Shown here: one piece after another, positions 6,292-13,414 of the stretch
How positions within the stretch are numbered: the stretch's first letter is position 1
Layout of the letters: each line of letters begins with the position of its first letter
Assembly: GCF_946478925.1 (NCBI RefSeq)
Contig: NZ_CAMLDP010000024.1
Span: 1 to 22,244, forward strand
Direction of reading: 5' to 3'
Length of the DNA stretch: 22,244 bases
Origin: an uncultured Nitrososphaera sp.
Lineage (GTDB): Archaea; Thermoproteota; Nitrososphaeria; Nitrososphaerales; Nitrososphaeraceae
The notes under the pieces: generated by a model
Told to the model about the DNA's origin: nothing
The model's input: the letters and a program-made list of their open reading frames with translations, nothing else
Database searches by the model: none
Program-made: the position numbers and the translations under genes

Positions 6292-6311
6292 CGGTATTAT
6301 TTAACGGTATT
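6292..6311. promoter_or_regulatory. Direct repeats over a shared TATA box, candidate operator
   Basis: CGGTATT occurs at 6292-6298 and again at 6305-6311, 13 bases apart, flanking an AT-rich TATA core TATTTAA. The element lies between the regulator starting at 6266 and the 41-aa ORF starting at 6331, about 30-35 bases from each. Confidence 0.45.
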
Positions 6312-6330
6312 AGAGTTCTCATCGCTCTCA

Positions 6331-6456
6331 ATGTCCTGCTACATGTACCCTTGGTACTTGGGTACTTGTACGGAGTACATGAGTACCTACCCGCCCCTAA
6401 GCGACCGTGCGCAGTGGAAATGGTGGTACAAGGATGAGTACCCAGATTTGCTGTAA
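6331..6456 (+). CDS. Tyr/Trp-rich peptide, 41 aa
   Basis: The ORF begins MSCYMYPWYLGTC and contains seven Tyr, four Trp and two Cys, ending in an acidic tail. The ATG is about 30 bases after the TATA core near 6301, consistent with a leaderless start. The many GTAC sequences at 6345-6386 are explained by Tyr codons rather than by a separate repeat array. Function unknown; the aromatic content could suit a structural or binding peptide. The main doubt is its length. Confidence 0.45.
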   Translation: MSCYMYPWYLGTCTEYMSTYPPLSDRAQWKWWYKDEYPDLL

Positions 6457-6483
6457 ATGTTACAGCACAAACCCGTTTTGTGC
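6450..6483 (+). repeat. Two adjoining hairpins after the 41-aa ORF
   Basis: GCTGTAA-ATG-TTACAGC (6450-6466) is followed at once by GCACAAA-CCCGT-TTTGTGC (6465-6483), the two sharing a GC dinucleotide. They may act as a transcript end or RNA-stability element. The second hairpin ends in a T-containing arm followed by an AT-rich stretch. Confidence 0.5.
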
Positions 6484-6500
6484 AATAATAATTACAATGT

Positions 6501-6704
6501 GTGCTAGAGATTTTTCATCGAGTGCGGAAAACGGCAAAATTGAAATTTCCAAAGGGGGCTTGCACAAACAAACACACACAAAAAATTTTCATCCTTCTCG
6601 CGCTCGCATCATGGACGGCTGTAAGTGTCCGACTAGCCATCTATTACCTGCGGCGCGTTACAGCTACAATCAAGCTTCTGGTGTGTTATTACTCTTTCTG
6701 GTGA
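6501..6704 (+). other. Doubtful 67-codon membrane-like ORF in an otherwise empty gap
   Basis: Between 6484 and 6669 no gene is clear. One frame opening with GTG at 6501 encodes a hydrophobic C-terminal half (KIFILLALASWTAVS, then LAIYYL). However, it overlaps the convergent zinc-finger gene by 35 bases and has no well-placed promoter. I see no better explanation for this AT-rich stretch. Confidence 0.22.
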
Positions 6705-6891
6705 CGGCCAAGATTGCAAATCGTTTGACAACCGGCTTCTTTATCATGTGAAACATGCAGGTGCGGTGGTAGAGTTGGCAAAAGCTGCTACGCCTGCCGG
6801 AAAGCATAGGCTCTCCGCAAAGGAAACAGTTGTGTGGCTTTTGGTCGTACACATTCGGTTCTGCGGTGGTGGTGGAGGAGGAGGTGATCAA
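6670..6891 (-). CDS. Small zinc-finger protein, 73 aa
   Basis: Residues 22-48 contain CFLCGEPM, then CQLYH, then CMFH. These Cys/His pairs could form one or two zinc sites, loosely RING- or treble-clef-like. The frame opens with TTG at 6891 followed by a Ser/Thr-rich leader, and a GTG at codon 14 is an alternative start. A TATA-like GTAATATAG near 6925-6933 on the minus strand lies about 35 bases upstream. Function unknown. Confidence 0.62.
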   Translation of the reverse strand: MITSSSTTTAEPNVYDQKPHNCFLCGEPMLSGRRSSFCQLYHRTCMFHMIKKPVVKRFAILAVTRKSNNTPEA

Positions 6892-6971
6892 GTGGTGGTG
6901 ACGGACTACCTTTCCAGTCTGACTATATTACATAGCTAGTATCTCAATAACTACCGGCTACCGGCTAAAAT

Positions 6972-7010
6972 CGTGTGAAAAACAAAAAGAGAGGGAAGAA
7001 AAAATCTTCC
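6972..7010 (-). terminator. Hairpin and T-rich tract after the structural-protein gene
   Basis: On the minus strand GGAAGA-TTTTT-TCTTCC (6994-7010) is followed by CTCTCTTTTTGTTTTTC. This fits transcription termination of the gene at 7014-7859, four bases upstream. Confidence 0.6.
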
Positions 7011-7013
7011 GAC

Positions 7014-7859
7014 TTAGGTCGTATTTAAGAGATTGAGGTTGTTCAGTTGGGATGCTGTCTTTGCACCAAGGTCGTTTTCCTGCAAGATGTTTGCAGTCGT
7101 GTAGGTGATGCAAATCGGCATACCGAACTCGCTTGCCGGCACTGTCGCGCCTGCGAGGACCTGTAGTCTGAGCTGCGTCGCGTTTCCAAGTATGCGCGCT
7201 GTGTCGAATTCCCTGATGTGCCACGGCTCGTTGTTGTTTGCGTTCCTCATCTGCTCCTGGACGGTGACTACCGGCTGTGGAGCTGTGTTTATCCTCTCCT
7301 GAATGTGCACAGTCCTTGCGACCTCCTCAGAGTAGAGCGCAAGACCCATGATGCAGTGAACTACGTTGTATCCAAAGATGACGTCGTTTCCTGCGGAGCC
7401 ACCAAGCTGTGTAGAGCCAGAGTGAATCCAGTTCTGCATCGAGCCACCTGTCGAGATGTATGAGTTCCTGTAGTCGTCGCCAAGACCAAAGAACGCAGCG
7501 TGTGGACCAAAGATGCCAACTATACCTTGCTGTTTGCCCTCGGTTCCAACGTAGTCGCCGTGGATTTGCTTCTTTGCTGTCAAAAGTGCCAGCGCGCTTT
7601 CGATCATGTGTCTCGTGTAAATGCCGGCAAGAGCGTTTTCCCTCGTCTGGATGGTCGGTCTTGTCGAGCGGCTGTACGGCAGCCTCCACAGTATAATCTC
7701 TTTTGGAGAGAGCGAGTCAACGTCTACGATGTCCTTCCCAAGTTGGTTGTCCTCGTTAAGTTTCGCAGCAGCGGTAAAGTACGTCAGGGCTTCCTGCGCG
7801 TACCTCTGCGATTCATTGTCTGTAAGTTTCTGTATTTTCGCCTGAATCGTTTCGGCCAA
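7014..7859 (-). CDS. Probable major structural (capsid-like) protein, 281 aa
   Basis: The protein has a helical N-terminus of about 45 residues. A long central region rich in Gly, Ser and aromatic residues (for example GIFGPHAAFFGLGDDY) follows, then a beta-rich C-terminus (LRLQVLAGATVP, ICITYTTANIL). There is no signal peptide, membrane span or catalytic motif. Length and composition suit an archaeal virus coat protein, and the gene is monocistronic, has its own strong class A promoter and is followed by a clear terminator, as expected for an abundant product. I do not recognise a named capsid family, so the role is inference. The start is TTG 7859, about 33 bases from the TATA box. Confidence 0.6.
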   Translation of the reverse strand: MAETIQAKIQKLTDNESQRYAQEALTYFTAAAKLNEDNQLGKDIVDVDSLSPKEIILWRLPYSRSTRPTIQTRENALAGIYTRHMIESALALLTAKKQIHGDYVGTEGKQQGIVGIFGPHAAFFGLGDDYRNSYISTGGSMQNWIHSGSTQLGGSAGNDVIFGYNVVHCIMGLALYSEEVARTVHIQERINTAPQPVVTVQEQMRNANNNEPWHIREFDTARILGNATQLRLQVLAGATVPASEFGMPICITYTTANILQENDLGAKTASQLNNLNLLNTT

Positions 7860-7867
7860 ATTTTATC

Positions 7868-7923
7868 GCACACGGCGAAAAATGCAAGTATATAAGCACA
7901 ATACCGACTACCGGGTAGTCGGT
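7868..7923. promoter_or_regulatory. Divergent promoter with class A motif on one side and a palindrome on the other
   Basis: TATATAAG (7889-7896) is nearly symmetric and can serve both strands. On the minus side the motif CATTTTTCGCCGTGTGC (7868-7884) leads to the structural protein. On the plus side a perfect palindrome, ACCGACTACC-G-GGTAGTCGGT (7903-7923), covers the expected transcription start of the gene at 7935. The palindrome is a candidate repressor operator. Confidence 0.62.
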
Positions 7924-7934
7924 CAGTTCTAGAA

Positions 7935-8480
7935 TTGACATCTCATCCGGCGGGAAGCAACAAGATCGGCTTTACCCTTCGCTCAGACACTATGGAATTT
8001 TTCACAGAGCTGGTAGACGCGTTTAACAGGCCAACCTCTGACGGTGTTCCTACGATGACGTACCACCGCATGATTCACCACGTTTTGAAATTCGTAAGCG
8101 AGAACAGAGACAAGTTCGGCAAGTTCATGTCCGACCACGAGAATTTCAGGTACGAATGGATTCCAGAGGCTTTTCTTTCAGAGCAGGAGGAGGCCAAGGA
8201 GCTTATGAGAGAAAACCAGACGTTTGCAATAGGCGCGTCCGGGCCGGTTCGCTTTCAGGACTTGCCTCCCTACATTATCAAGGCGCAGCTTGAGGAAAAG
8301 AAGGCCAGGGGAATTATCAAAATGTACGCGGACTCGAAGGTGATGCGAGACAAGAACTTTGTGGTTCCTGAAAGCGATGTGGAATGGGCTAAAAAATTCC
8401 TCGACGCTCTGGGATACGAGGTAACTTTTGAGGGCAAGATTGTAGACAAGGGAGCTAGGAGGGGGGGCAAGGTCGCGTGA
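7935..8480 (+). CDS. Putative ribbon-helix-helix-type protein, 181 aa
   Basis: Residues 9-60 read like a ribbon-helix-helix: a beta strand (KIGFTLRS), a helix (DTMEFFTELVDAF), a turn, and a second helix (YHRMIHHVLKFV). The rest is helical with a basic C-terminal tail (KGARRGGK), and I do not recognise it. The frame opens with TTG at 7935. A 21-bp palindrome lies between its TATA box and start, so this protein may repress its own gene and possibly affect the divergent structural gene. The regulatory role is inference from fold and operator. Confidence 0.7.
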   Translation: MTSHPAGSNKIGFTLRSDTMEFFTELVDAFNRPTSDGVPTMTYHRMIHHVLKFVSENRDKFGKFMSDHENFRYEWIPEAFLSEQEEAKELMRENQTFAIGASGPVRFQDLPPYIIKAQLEEKKARGIIKMYADSKVMRDKNFVVPESDVEWAKKFLDALGYEVTFEGKIVDKGARRGGKVA

Positions 8481-8623
8481 TTTGCGACTGGCCTGAATGC
8501 GGCAAGACCGCGTATTTTGAACTTGAGATAACTCACTGCGGCGACGAGGACGGAAGCGACGCCATCGACGCGGTGTTTTGCGAACGACACTACGCCAAGG
8601 CCAAGAGCTACGGAGGATGCTAA
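8477..8623 (+). CDS. Zinc-binding mini-protein, 48 aa
   Basis: The GTG start overlaps the stop of the upstream gene as GTGA, typical of coupling. The peptide carries CDWPEC at residues 3-8, HC at 20-21 and CERH at 35-38, giving enough Cys/His ligands for one small zinc site. The stop overlaps the convergent stop at 8620-8622. It probably works with, or is co-regulated with, the upstream regulator. Confidence 0.65.
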   Translation: MICDWPECGKTAYFELEITHCGDEDGSDAIDAVFCERHYAKAKSYGGC

Positions 8624-8805
8624 TCTTTCAAAATCCTGCCGTACAGAATTCCGCTTGACATTATCAAGCCGACCACAAGACCGACAAAGTACAGGTTCCA
8701 CATTGGAGAGTGGATGTCCGTCAGCTTTAGCGCCATGAAGAACGGAAGCGCAAACACTCCCTGCGCCAGACCGCTAATCACTGCAAGGATGCTTTTGTTT
8801 AACAT
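8620..8805 (-). CDS. Two-span membrane protein, 61 aa
   Basis: The start is the ATG at 8805 (MLNKSILAV); the frame extends upstream but there it runs over the neighbouring membrane-protein gene. Two hydrophobic helices are visible: about residues 5-27 and 37-55 (NLYFVGLVVGLIMSSGIL). A short basic tail follows. It lies 35 bases downstream of the 151-aa membrane protein and probably shares its transcript. It is a likely component of the same membrane. Confidence 0.68.
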   Translation of the reverse strand: MLNKSILAVISGLAQGVFALPFFMALKLTDIHSPMWNLYFVGLVVGLIMSSGILYGRILKD

Positions 8806-8840
8806 GTCTCTGTCAGAGAAGGAAAAAGGAAAGGCTGAGT

Positions 8841-9296
8841 CTAGCCGGTAATGCCAGACTCGGCCATCTGCGTTGAGAGAGAGCTGTCTACTGCCGACAT
8901 GGACACTGTGCCTTGGCTTGAACGGACCTGGATTTGACTCCCTGTGCCGCCGGAAGTTATTCTGCCGGTTGAAGCCGGACGGAACGACCTCGTGCCTGCC
9001 GTTACACCGCCTGTCCATGTTGTCAGCGCGTTCTTTAGGGTCTTGCTAAAGAGCGGCACAGCTGCGTAGAAGATTGGCGTTACCCATTTCTCCTCCACCT
9101 TGTCGCTCTTTACCATGTAGGCAGCAAAGAACGAGCCGAACAAAAAGCCAACTCTTGCGATGTCAGTCGCATTCATAAATGGCTTGTATGAGGCTCCCCC
9201 TGGCTGCTTGTTTCCACCCTTGTCCAGCATTTCGACTCCAATGTCAAGACCGCCCACCACGCCGGCGACGGCAAGACCTTCAAGGCTAATCTTCAT
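8841..9296 (-). CDS. Membrane protein, 151 aa (paralogue family, member C)
   Basis: The first 90 residues align with the proteins encoded at 2631-2921 and 2123-2392: MKISLEGLAVAGVVGGLD at the start, a hydrophobic helix (VGFLFGSFFAAYMV) and then the family segment FYAAVPLFSKTLKNAL. A Ser/Thr/Gly-rich tail of about 55 residues follows and is absent from the shorter members. Such a tail might be exposed on the particle or cell surface. The ATG at 9296 follows a class A promoter. The membrane location is well supported by hydrophobicity; the virion role is inference. Confidence 0.75.
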   Translation of the reverse strand: MKISLEGLAVAGVVGGLDIGVEMLDKGGNKQPGGASYKPFMNATDIARVGFLFGSFFAAYMVKSDKVEEKWVTPIFYAAVPLFSKTLKNALTTWTGGVTAGTRSFRPASTGRITSGGTGSQIQVRSSQGTVSMSAVDSSLSTQMAESGITG

Positions 9297-9306
9297 TTAA
9301 CTTTCT

Positions 9307-9336
9307 GCACCGCCTGAAAAATGGAAGGTATTAAAC
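9307..9336 (-). promoter_or_regulatory. Class A promoter for the 151-aa membrane protein
   Basis: On the minus strand GTTTAATA (9329-9336) is followed by CATTTTTCAGGCGGTGC (9307-9323), nearly identical to the element before the gene at 9356-10201. Confidence 0.62.
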
Positions 9337-9355
9337 TTTTAGAGATAGCACGCAG

Positions 9356-10201
9356 CTATCTCCGAGTAGACAGCGCCCCCCTCGCCATCTTGCTCAGTTG
9401 TCTTGCCGATACGCGCTTGACTCTCAGGCCGCGCCTTACACCTTTGCCGCTGTGACCCTTTGCTGGATGGATGAGTCTGCTAACTGGAAGCGAGCTTTTC
9501 GTGCTTGCAAGGCTCTGGGTGCTCACAAAGACGGTCTTGGAGCGCCTGCTTCCCTTCCGGCGGCTGTGGTGGCGCTTGCTACCCTTCCGTCTCTTGCTTG
9601 CCTTGTGCTTGCGTCTGTGAGCCTTGCGCTTGCTCTTGCGAGCCTTTTTGTGGCTGCGCTTCGCCTTCCTGCTCTTTTTCCGCTTTCTGTGCATCTTCTT
9701 GGCCGCCTTGTGCTTTCTGCTCTTGCTGCTCTTCCTTCTCCTCCTCTTGCCGCCTGCGCGCCTTGAGACTATGTGCACGCCGCCAGAGGTGCGCATTGCT
9801 GCCAGCTCTTCAAGCGTGTGCACAGTCCTGCGAAGTTCGGAGGCGTGCTGGCCTGCCGGCTTGGAGTATGACGACCTTCCAAGCCTGCTGTTTGCCATGC
9901 CTGCCGCGACCGCTGGAAGAGACATTCCTGCCGCCTTGCTCCTGCTGTTGGTGACAACATCGAAGCCCTTGCGACCTCTCATTCCGCGGGCCTTCTTGCC
10001 GAACTTTACGCGTGTTTCAAGTTGCGCTTTGGTCGGGTGGTCTACAGTGTAGGCCGTGTTCTTTACTATCATGCTCTTCTTTGACCAGTAGGGTGCCTTG
10101 GAAATCGTAAACGAATTGGACGAACCAAGCTGGTTTGTCGGCTTCGCTCCTCCGCCACCACTAATGATGTTTCCGAGCAATTCACCGCGCATCTTTGTCA
10201 A
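9356..10201 (-). CDS. Protamine-like Lys/Arg-rich protein, 281 aa
   Basis: Residues about 150-222 are almost entirely Lys, Arg, His, Ser and Ala, resembling eukaryotic protamines or the basic DNA-condensing proteins of some archaeal viruses. The N-terminal 145 residues are Gly/Ser-rich with moderate positive charge, and the last 55 are also basic. No enzyme motif or membrane span is seen. Its expected role is neutralising and condensing genome DNA in the particle, or binding nucleic acid in the cell; this is inference from composition. The frame opens with TTG at 10201, and the ATG at 10192 is an equally good start. A class A promoter precedes it. Confidence 0.72.
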   Translation of the reverse strand: MTKMRGELLGNIISGGGGAKPTNQLGSSNSFTISKAPYWSKKSMIVKNTAYTVDHPTKAQLETRVKFGKKARGMRGRKGFDVVTNSRSKAAGMSLPAVAAGMANSRLGRSSYSKPAGQHASELRRTVHTLEELAAMRTSGGVHIVSRRAGGKRRRRKSSKSRKHKAAKKMHRKRKKSRKAKRSHKKARKSKRKAHRRKHKASKRRKGSKRHHSRRKGSRRSKTVFVSTQSLASTKSSLPVSRLIHPAKGHSGKGVRRGLRVKRVSARQLSKMARGALSTRR

Positions 10202-10208
10202 AGTAATC

Positions 10209-10237
10209 GCACCCCCTGAAAAATAGTTAGATAAAAG
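10209..10237 (-). promoter_or_regulatory. Class A promoter for the basic protein
   Basis: On the minus strand CTTTTATCT (about 10229-10237) is followed by TATTTTTCAGGGGGTGC (10209-10225). It differs from the element at 9307-9323 at only a few positions. Confidence 0.6.
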
Positions 10238-10278
10238 GTTTTAGAGAGATGTCAAGGGAACGCGGCCAATAGGACAGA

Positions 10279-10404
10279 ATGGGAATTCAAGACCTACTGA
10301 CCGCGCGTCGAAACCGGTCTCACCGCGGGGAATTCTTCTTTGGGGGAAGAATACACGGCGCGATTAATTCCGATCCCGACGCAATTTCTCAGCCGAACTA
10401 CTAA
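10279..10404 (+). CDS. Possible small protein, 41 aa
   Basis: In the 250-base interval between the basic protein and the next plus gene, one ATG frame is open for 41 codons (MGIQDLLTARRNRSHRG). The AT-rich element near 10230 could serve as its promoter. The sequence also contains a hairpin-like TTCTTC/GAAGAA around 10334-10352 and a repeated GGGAATTC. Coding status is uncertain; an untranslated or regulatory segment is as likely. Confidence 0.28.
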   Translation: MGIQDLLTARRNRSHRGEFFFGGRIHGAINSDPDAISQPNY

Positions 10405-10451
10405 TATAGTTATTTTCATGGTAGCAAGGGTGCGGTGAGAAGAGAGGGGAA

Positions 10452-10727
10452 ATGGTGTTTTCAGTACAAGACGATATTCCTGACGGTAACGAGCCGGCCG
10501 GCATTCTTTTCAAAAAGATTCTGGTCGCAGTAGACGGCTCGCAGAACAGCGCGCAACTTTGCGAGCACATGCTGTCGTTGCAAAAAGAGTTTTTCAAACT
10601 AAAGCGGTCGGAGCAGAGGGTCTTGCTGACGATGTTCGCCGGCGCGTTCCTGGGATTCAAGGAGAGCATTCAAAAATCTGCCGTCGAAGTCGACAGTAAA
10701 AAAAATAATTTCAGCTACATAGCCTAG
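10452..10727 (+). CDS. Hypothetical protein, 91 aa
   Basis: The ATG follows a TATA-like CTAATATA (10401-10408) by about 45 bases, with a weak version of the shared motif between. Residues 21-32 (KKILVAVDGSQN) recall the first strand of universal stress proteins, but the rest of that fold and its ATP-binding loop are missing. A helical, basic region follows (KEFFKLKRSEQRVLLTMFAGAFLGF). I would not assign a function. Confidence 0.5.
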   Translation: MVFSVQDDIPDGNEPAGILFKKILVAVDGSQNSAQLCEHMLSLQKEFFKLKRSEQRVLLTMFAGAFLGFKESIQKSAVEVDSKKNNFSYIA

Positions 10728-10737
10728 CCTGACAAAT

Positions 10738-10767
10738 CTTATAAACAGCCATGTTTGTGCGTCGGGC
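10738..10767 (+). promoter_or_regulatory. Class A promoter for the Ig-like protein
   Basis: CTTATAAA (10738-10745) is followed by CATGTTTGTGCGTCGGGC (10750-10767), then the ATG at 10778. Leader length would be under 15 bases. Confidence 0.55.
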
Positions 10768-10777
10768 AGAAAGATAG

Positions 10778-13414
10778 ATGGTAGGAACAAAGGCCAACCA
10801 TGTCAGCATGACACTTACAAAGACAAACGCGGATAGTTTCAAGTGGCATGTAGAATTTCTAAATTCTAGCAATCAACTGGCTCCCTGCGCGTCGGTGCCT
10901 GTTTTCAGGGTCTTTAACCAGAACGATGTCGTCGTTGACACGAGAAACGGAAACACCACGGACACCGTATGGGATTTGACGTACGCCAGCTTTGACCCAG
11001 GAAGCTACTTTCCGCATGTTTCGTTCTTTGTGGAAGAGGTGGGTTTCGTAGTTGACTTTCCCACATCTAATTTCATAACCATAACTGCCGCTGCGAGCAT
11101 AAGCATAACACCATCCACGGTCAACGCCGGCACATCTCCGACCGTTGCCTGCTCAGGATATAACGCCTCAGAAATACTGGACGTAAAGCGCAACGGAACG
11201 CTGGTGCAGAGCGCGCTTACAGACAGCCAAGGTAAGGTCAACATCCCCCTCTCTACTTCTGGCTGGTCGCCGGGCACATACACGATTCAGGTCGTAGGCC
11301 GCACGTCGGGCAATACGGCTCAGTCTACGCTGACAATACAGGGAGCGTCAAACCCGCAGATCTCGCTTTCACCGTCGTCCGTACAGCAAGGCCAGCAGAC
11401 TGTCATCCAAGTCACAGGCTATCAGCCCGGAGAGACGCTGACTGCCAAGAGTGACGGAGTGACAATTGCCACCGACTCGGCCGACGCGCAGGGAAGCAGA
11501 AACATCCCGTACGTTACCACCGGAGTCTCGATAGGCACGCATACGATAAGCGTCACAGGATCTAGCTCCGGTGCAAACAGGACAGCGACGTTAACTGTCA
11601 CGCAGGTGATTCTACCTCCGCTTGGCTCCATCGCAGTCTCGCTGGCACCCGGCTACACGCCTCCCTTTGTCACAAACCAGTTCTTTGCGGCCCAGGCTGT
11701 GCTAAAGAGGACTGACGGCACTCCCTTTTCCGGGTCTGTCACCGTTGTCTGGAAGCTGCTAAACTCGACAGGAGGCCAAGTTAACTCGCACACCGATATA
11801 GTCACCGTTCCTTCAAACGGCACCATCGAAATGAGCTCAGAGTGGGCTGTAGCAAGTCCGGGCACCTACTTTATGACTGCAACTGTCGGCACCGTAGTCT
11901 CGCCTCAGTTCAGTGTGTCCGTACAGGCTCCAAGCATAAACCCGTCAGTCAGCCTGTCACCGACCAGCATAAACGCAGGCCAGACGCCTGTCGTGTGCAC
12001 GTTTAACGGCTACACGCCAAACGCGGTGATCGACTTTCAGATGAAAAACCCGTCCGGCGTAGTGTTTCTGCCAAGGACAATAAGCACGGATGGACAAGGC
12101 CACGGAATATTCACCATCGACATTGCAACCTCATCCACATTTGTCTCAGGCACGTACACGGTCGAGGGAATCGACAGAACGACCACGATTTCAAAGACCG
12201 CGCCGTTGCAGGTGACGGCCGTCGCTCCGGGCACCCCTCAGATACAACTCACACCTGACACCGCGCACTTAGGCGACACCATTGGCTTTAGCCTGAACAA
12301 CTTTGGAAACAGCGAGCAGATAGAGTTCAAGGTTGACGACCACGTAGGAACACCCTTTTCAACTGACTTCGCAGGAAAAGCGGTAGGAACCCTCACCATC
12401 GACAACGGCTTTTTCGGAATAGGTGGAACGACAGTGGGCGACCACACGGTAAGCGTGCGTGGCCTCACATCAGGCAAGACTGCAAGCACTACACTGCATG
12501 TGCTTGCAGGAACCGGCGGCGGAGGAGGCGACAAACAAATCATCATTAACGAGCCGATAAGCGTCTTTAGGAAAAAACCCATGACTGTGACGGGCACGTA
12601 CACCGTGAACGGCGCGCCTGCCGCAAGCCAGACAATCCGGGTGACACTCACAATCACGCTGACAAGCCAGCCAGAGTCTTTTCCAGACCCCACAGTGAAC
12701 TTTGGACGTCCAATACTTGACGGAACCACAAGTACGGGCGCGGACGGCAAGTGGACAAAGACGTTTACGGTTCCTGATACATTCTCTGACGATTTGGAGA
12801 GAAGCGCAAGGGTCGAGGCAACCAACTCTGACTCTAGCGCCAAGGCAGATGTAATGGTGAGATTCCGCGCCGCTCCTGTGAACATAACGATAGCAAGCAC
12901 AGACGTAAATCCGGACAAGCTACAGGGTCACGCCAACGAGGAGTACACAGTAAGCGTCGAGTATGGCGCTTTCCTCTCAGGCGGCACTCCCATACATGGC
13001 GTAGTTTATCTTGAACAACAGGACGAAACAGGCAAGTGGACAGAGATTCCAGAGACGCGGTTTGTCACGCCTGACGAGGTTGCGGCCTTGGCGCTTAACC
13101 GCCACTATGACCATGTGCTTAAACTTGACCATGACCTAAAGGCTGGTCAGACAGTCAAGGTCCGAGTAAACACCGGCTCGTACGACATCGACAACAACGA
13201 GATAATCTCTATCGACGCACAAAAGATAGTAAGCGTGCAGATAGGCGACCCGACCATAGGCCAGTACCTCGATCAATACAAATGGTACATCGTAGGTGGT
13301 GTAGGTGCCGTAGGAGGACTGTACCTCGCAAAGAGCCTGTTGGGTGGCGGCGGAAGCATCGGCAGGATATCGCGGTTGATAGAGCTCAAGGCGCTTTCAG
13401 ATGCAGCAAGATGA
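10778..13414 (+). CDS. Large tail-anchored protein with Ig-like repeats, 878 aa
   Basis: After a first beta-rich domain of about 105 residues, at least four Ig-like repeats can be seen. Each opens with a phrase such as ISITPSTVNAG, ISLSPSSVQQG, VSLSPTSINAG or IQLTPDTAHLG and closes with GTYTIQV- or GTHTISV-type strands. A Gly-rich hinge near residue 580 leads to two further beta domains. The C-terminus has a Gly-rich membrane segment (WYIVGGVGAVGGLYLA, about 836-851) and a basic helical tail. There is no N-terminal signal peptide. Ig-like arrays usually mediate adhesion, so this may be a virion spike or receptor-binding protein held in a particle membrane; that role is inference. A class A promoter precedes it. 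Confidence 0.8.
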   Translation: MVGTKANHVSMTLTKTNADSFKWHVEFLNSSNQLAPCASVPVFRVFNQNDVVVDTRNGNTTDTVWDLTYASFDPGSYFPHVSFFVEEVGFVVDFPTSNFITITAAASISITPSTVNAGTSPTVACSGYNASEILDVKRNGTLVQSALTDSQGKVNIPLSTSGWSPGTYTIQVVGRTSGNTAQSTLTIQGASNPQISLSPSSVQQGQQTVIQVTGYQPGETLTAKSDGVTIATDSADAQGSRNIPYVTTGVSIGTHTISVTGSSSGANRTATLTVTQVILPPLGSIAVSLAPGYTPPFVTNQFFAAQAVLKRTDGTPFSGSVTVVWKLLNSTGGQVNSHTDIVTVPSNGTIEMSSEWAVASPGTYFMTATVGTVVSPQFSVSVQAPSINPSVSLSPTSINAGQTPVVCTFNGYTPNAVIDFQMKNPSGVVFLPRTISTDGQGHGIFTIDIATSSTFVSGTYTVEGIDRTTTISKTAPLQVTAVAPGTPQIQLTPDTAHLGDTIGFSLNNFGNSEQIEFKVDDHVGTPFSTDFAGKAVGTLTIDNGFFGIGGTTVGDHTVSVRGLTSGKTASTTLHVLAGTGGGGGDKQIIINEPISVFRKKPMTVTGTYTVNGAPAASQTIRVTLTITLTSQPESFPDPTVNFGRPILDGTTSTGADGKWTKTFTVPDTFSDDLERSARVEATNSDSSAKADVMVRFRAAPVNITIASTDVNPDKLQGHANEEYTVSVEYGAFLSGGTPIHGVVYLEQQDETGKWTEIPETRFVTPDEVAALALNRHYDHVLKLDHDLKAGQTVKVRVNTGSYDIDNNEIISIDAQKIVSVQIGDPTIGQYLDQYKWYIVGGVGAVGGLYLAKSLLGGGGSIGRISRLIELKALSDAAR

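Noticed and set aside
6345..6386. Six GTAC copies in 42 bases, resembling an iteron array
   Set aside because: They arise from Tyr codons in the 41-aa ORF and their spacing is irregular (6-9 bases).
2123..7859. The phrase EFGMP occurs in both the 89-aa membrane protein and the coat-like protein
   Set aside because: The surrounding sequence and the position in each protein differ, so five residues are not evidence of homology.
10512..10547. Universal stress protein motif KKILVAVDGSQN
   Set aside because: Only the first strand-like phrase matches; the rest of the 91-aa protein lacks the fold's ATP-binding loop, so the resemblance may be chance.
12238..12918. Minus-strand frame of 226 codons inside the Ig-like gene
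   Set aside because: Its Val/Ser/Pro composition is that of an antisense shadow of Thr/Gly-rich repeats, and the plus-strand protein shows clear domain repeats.
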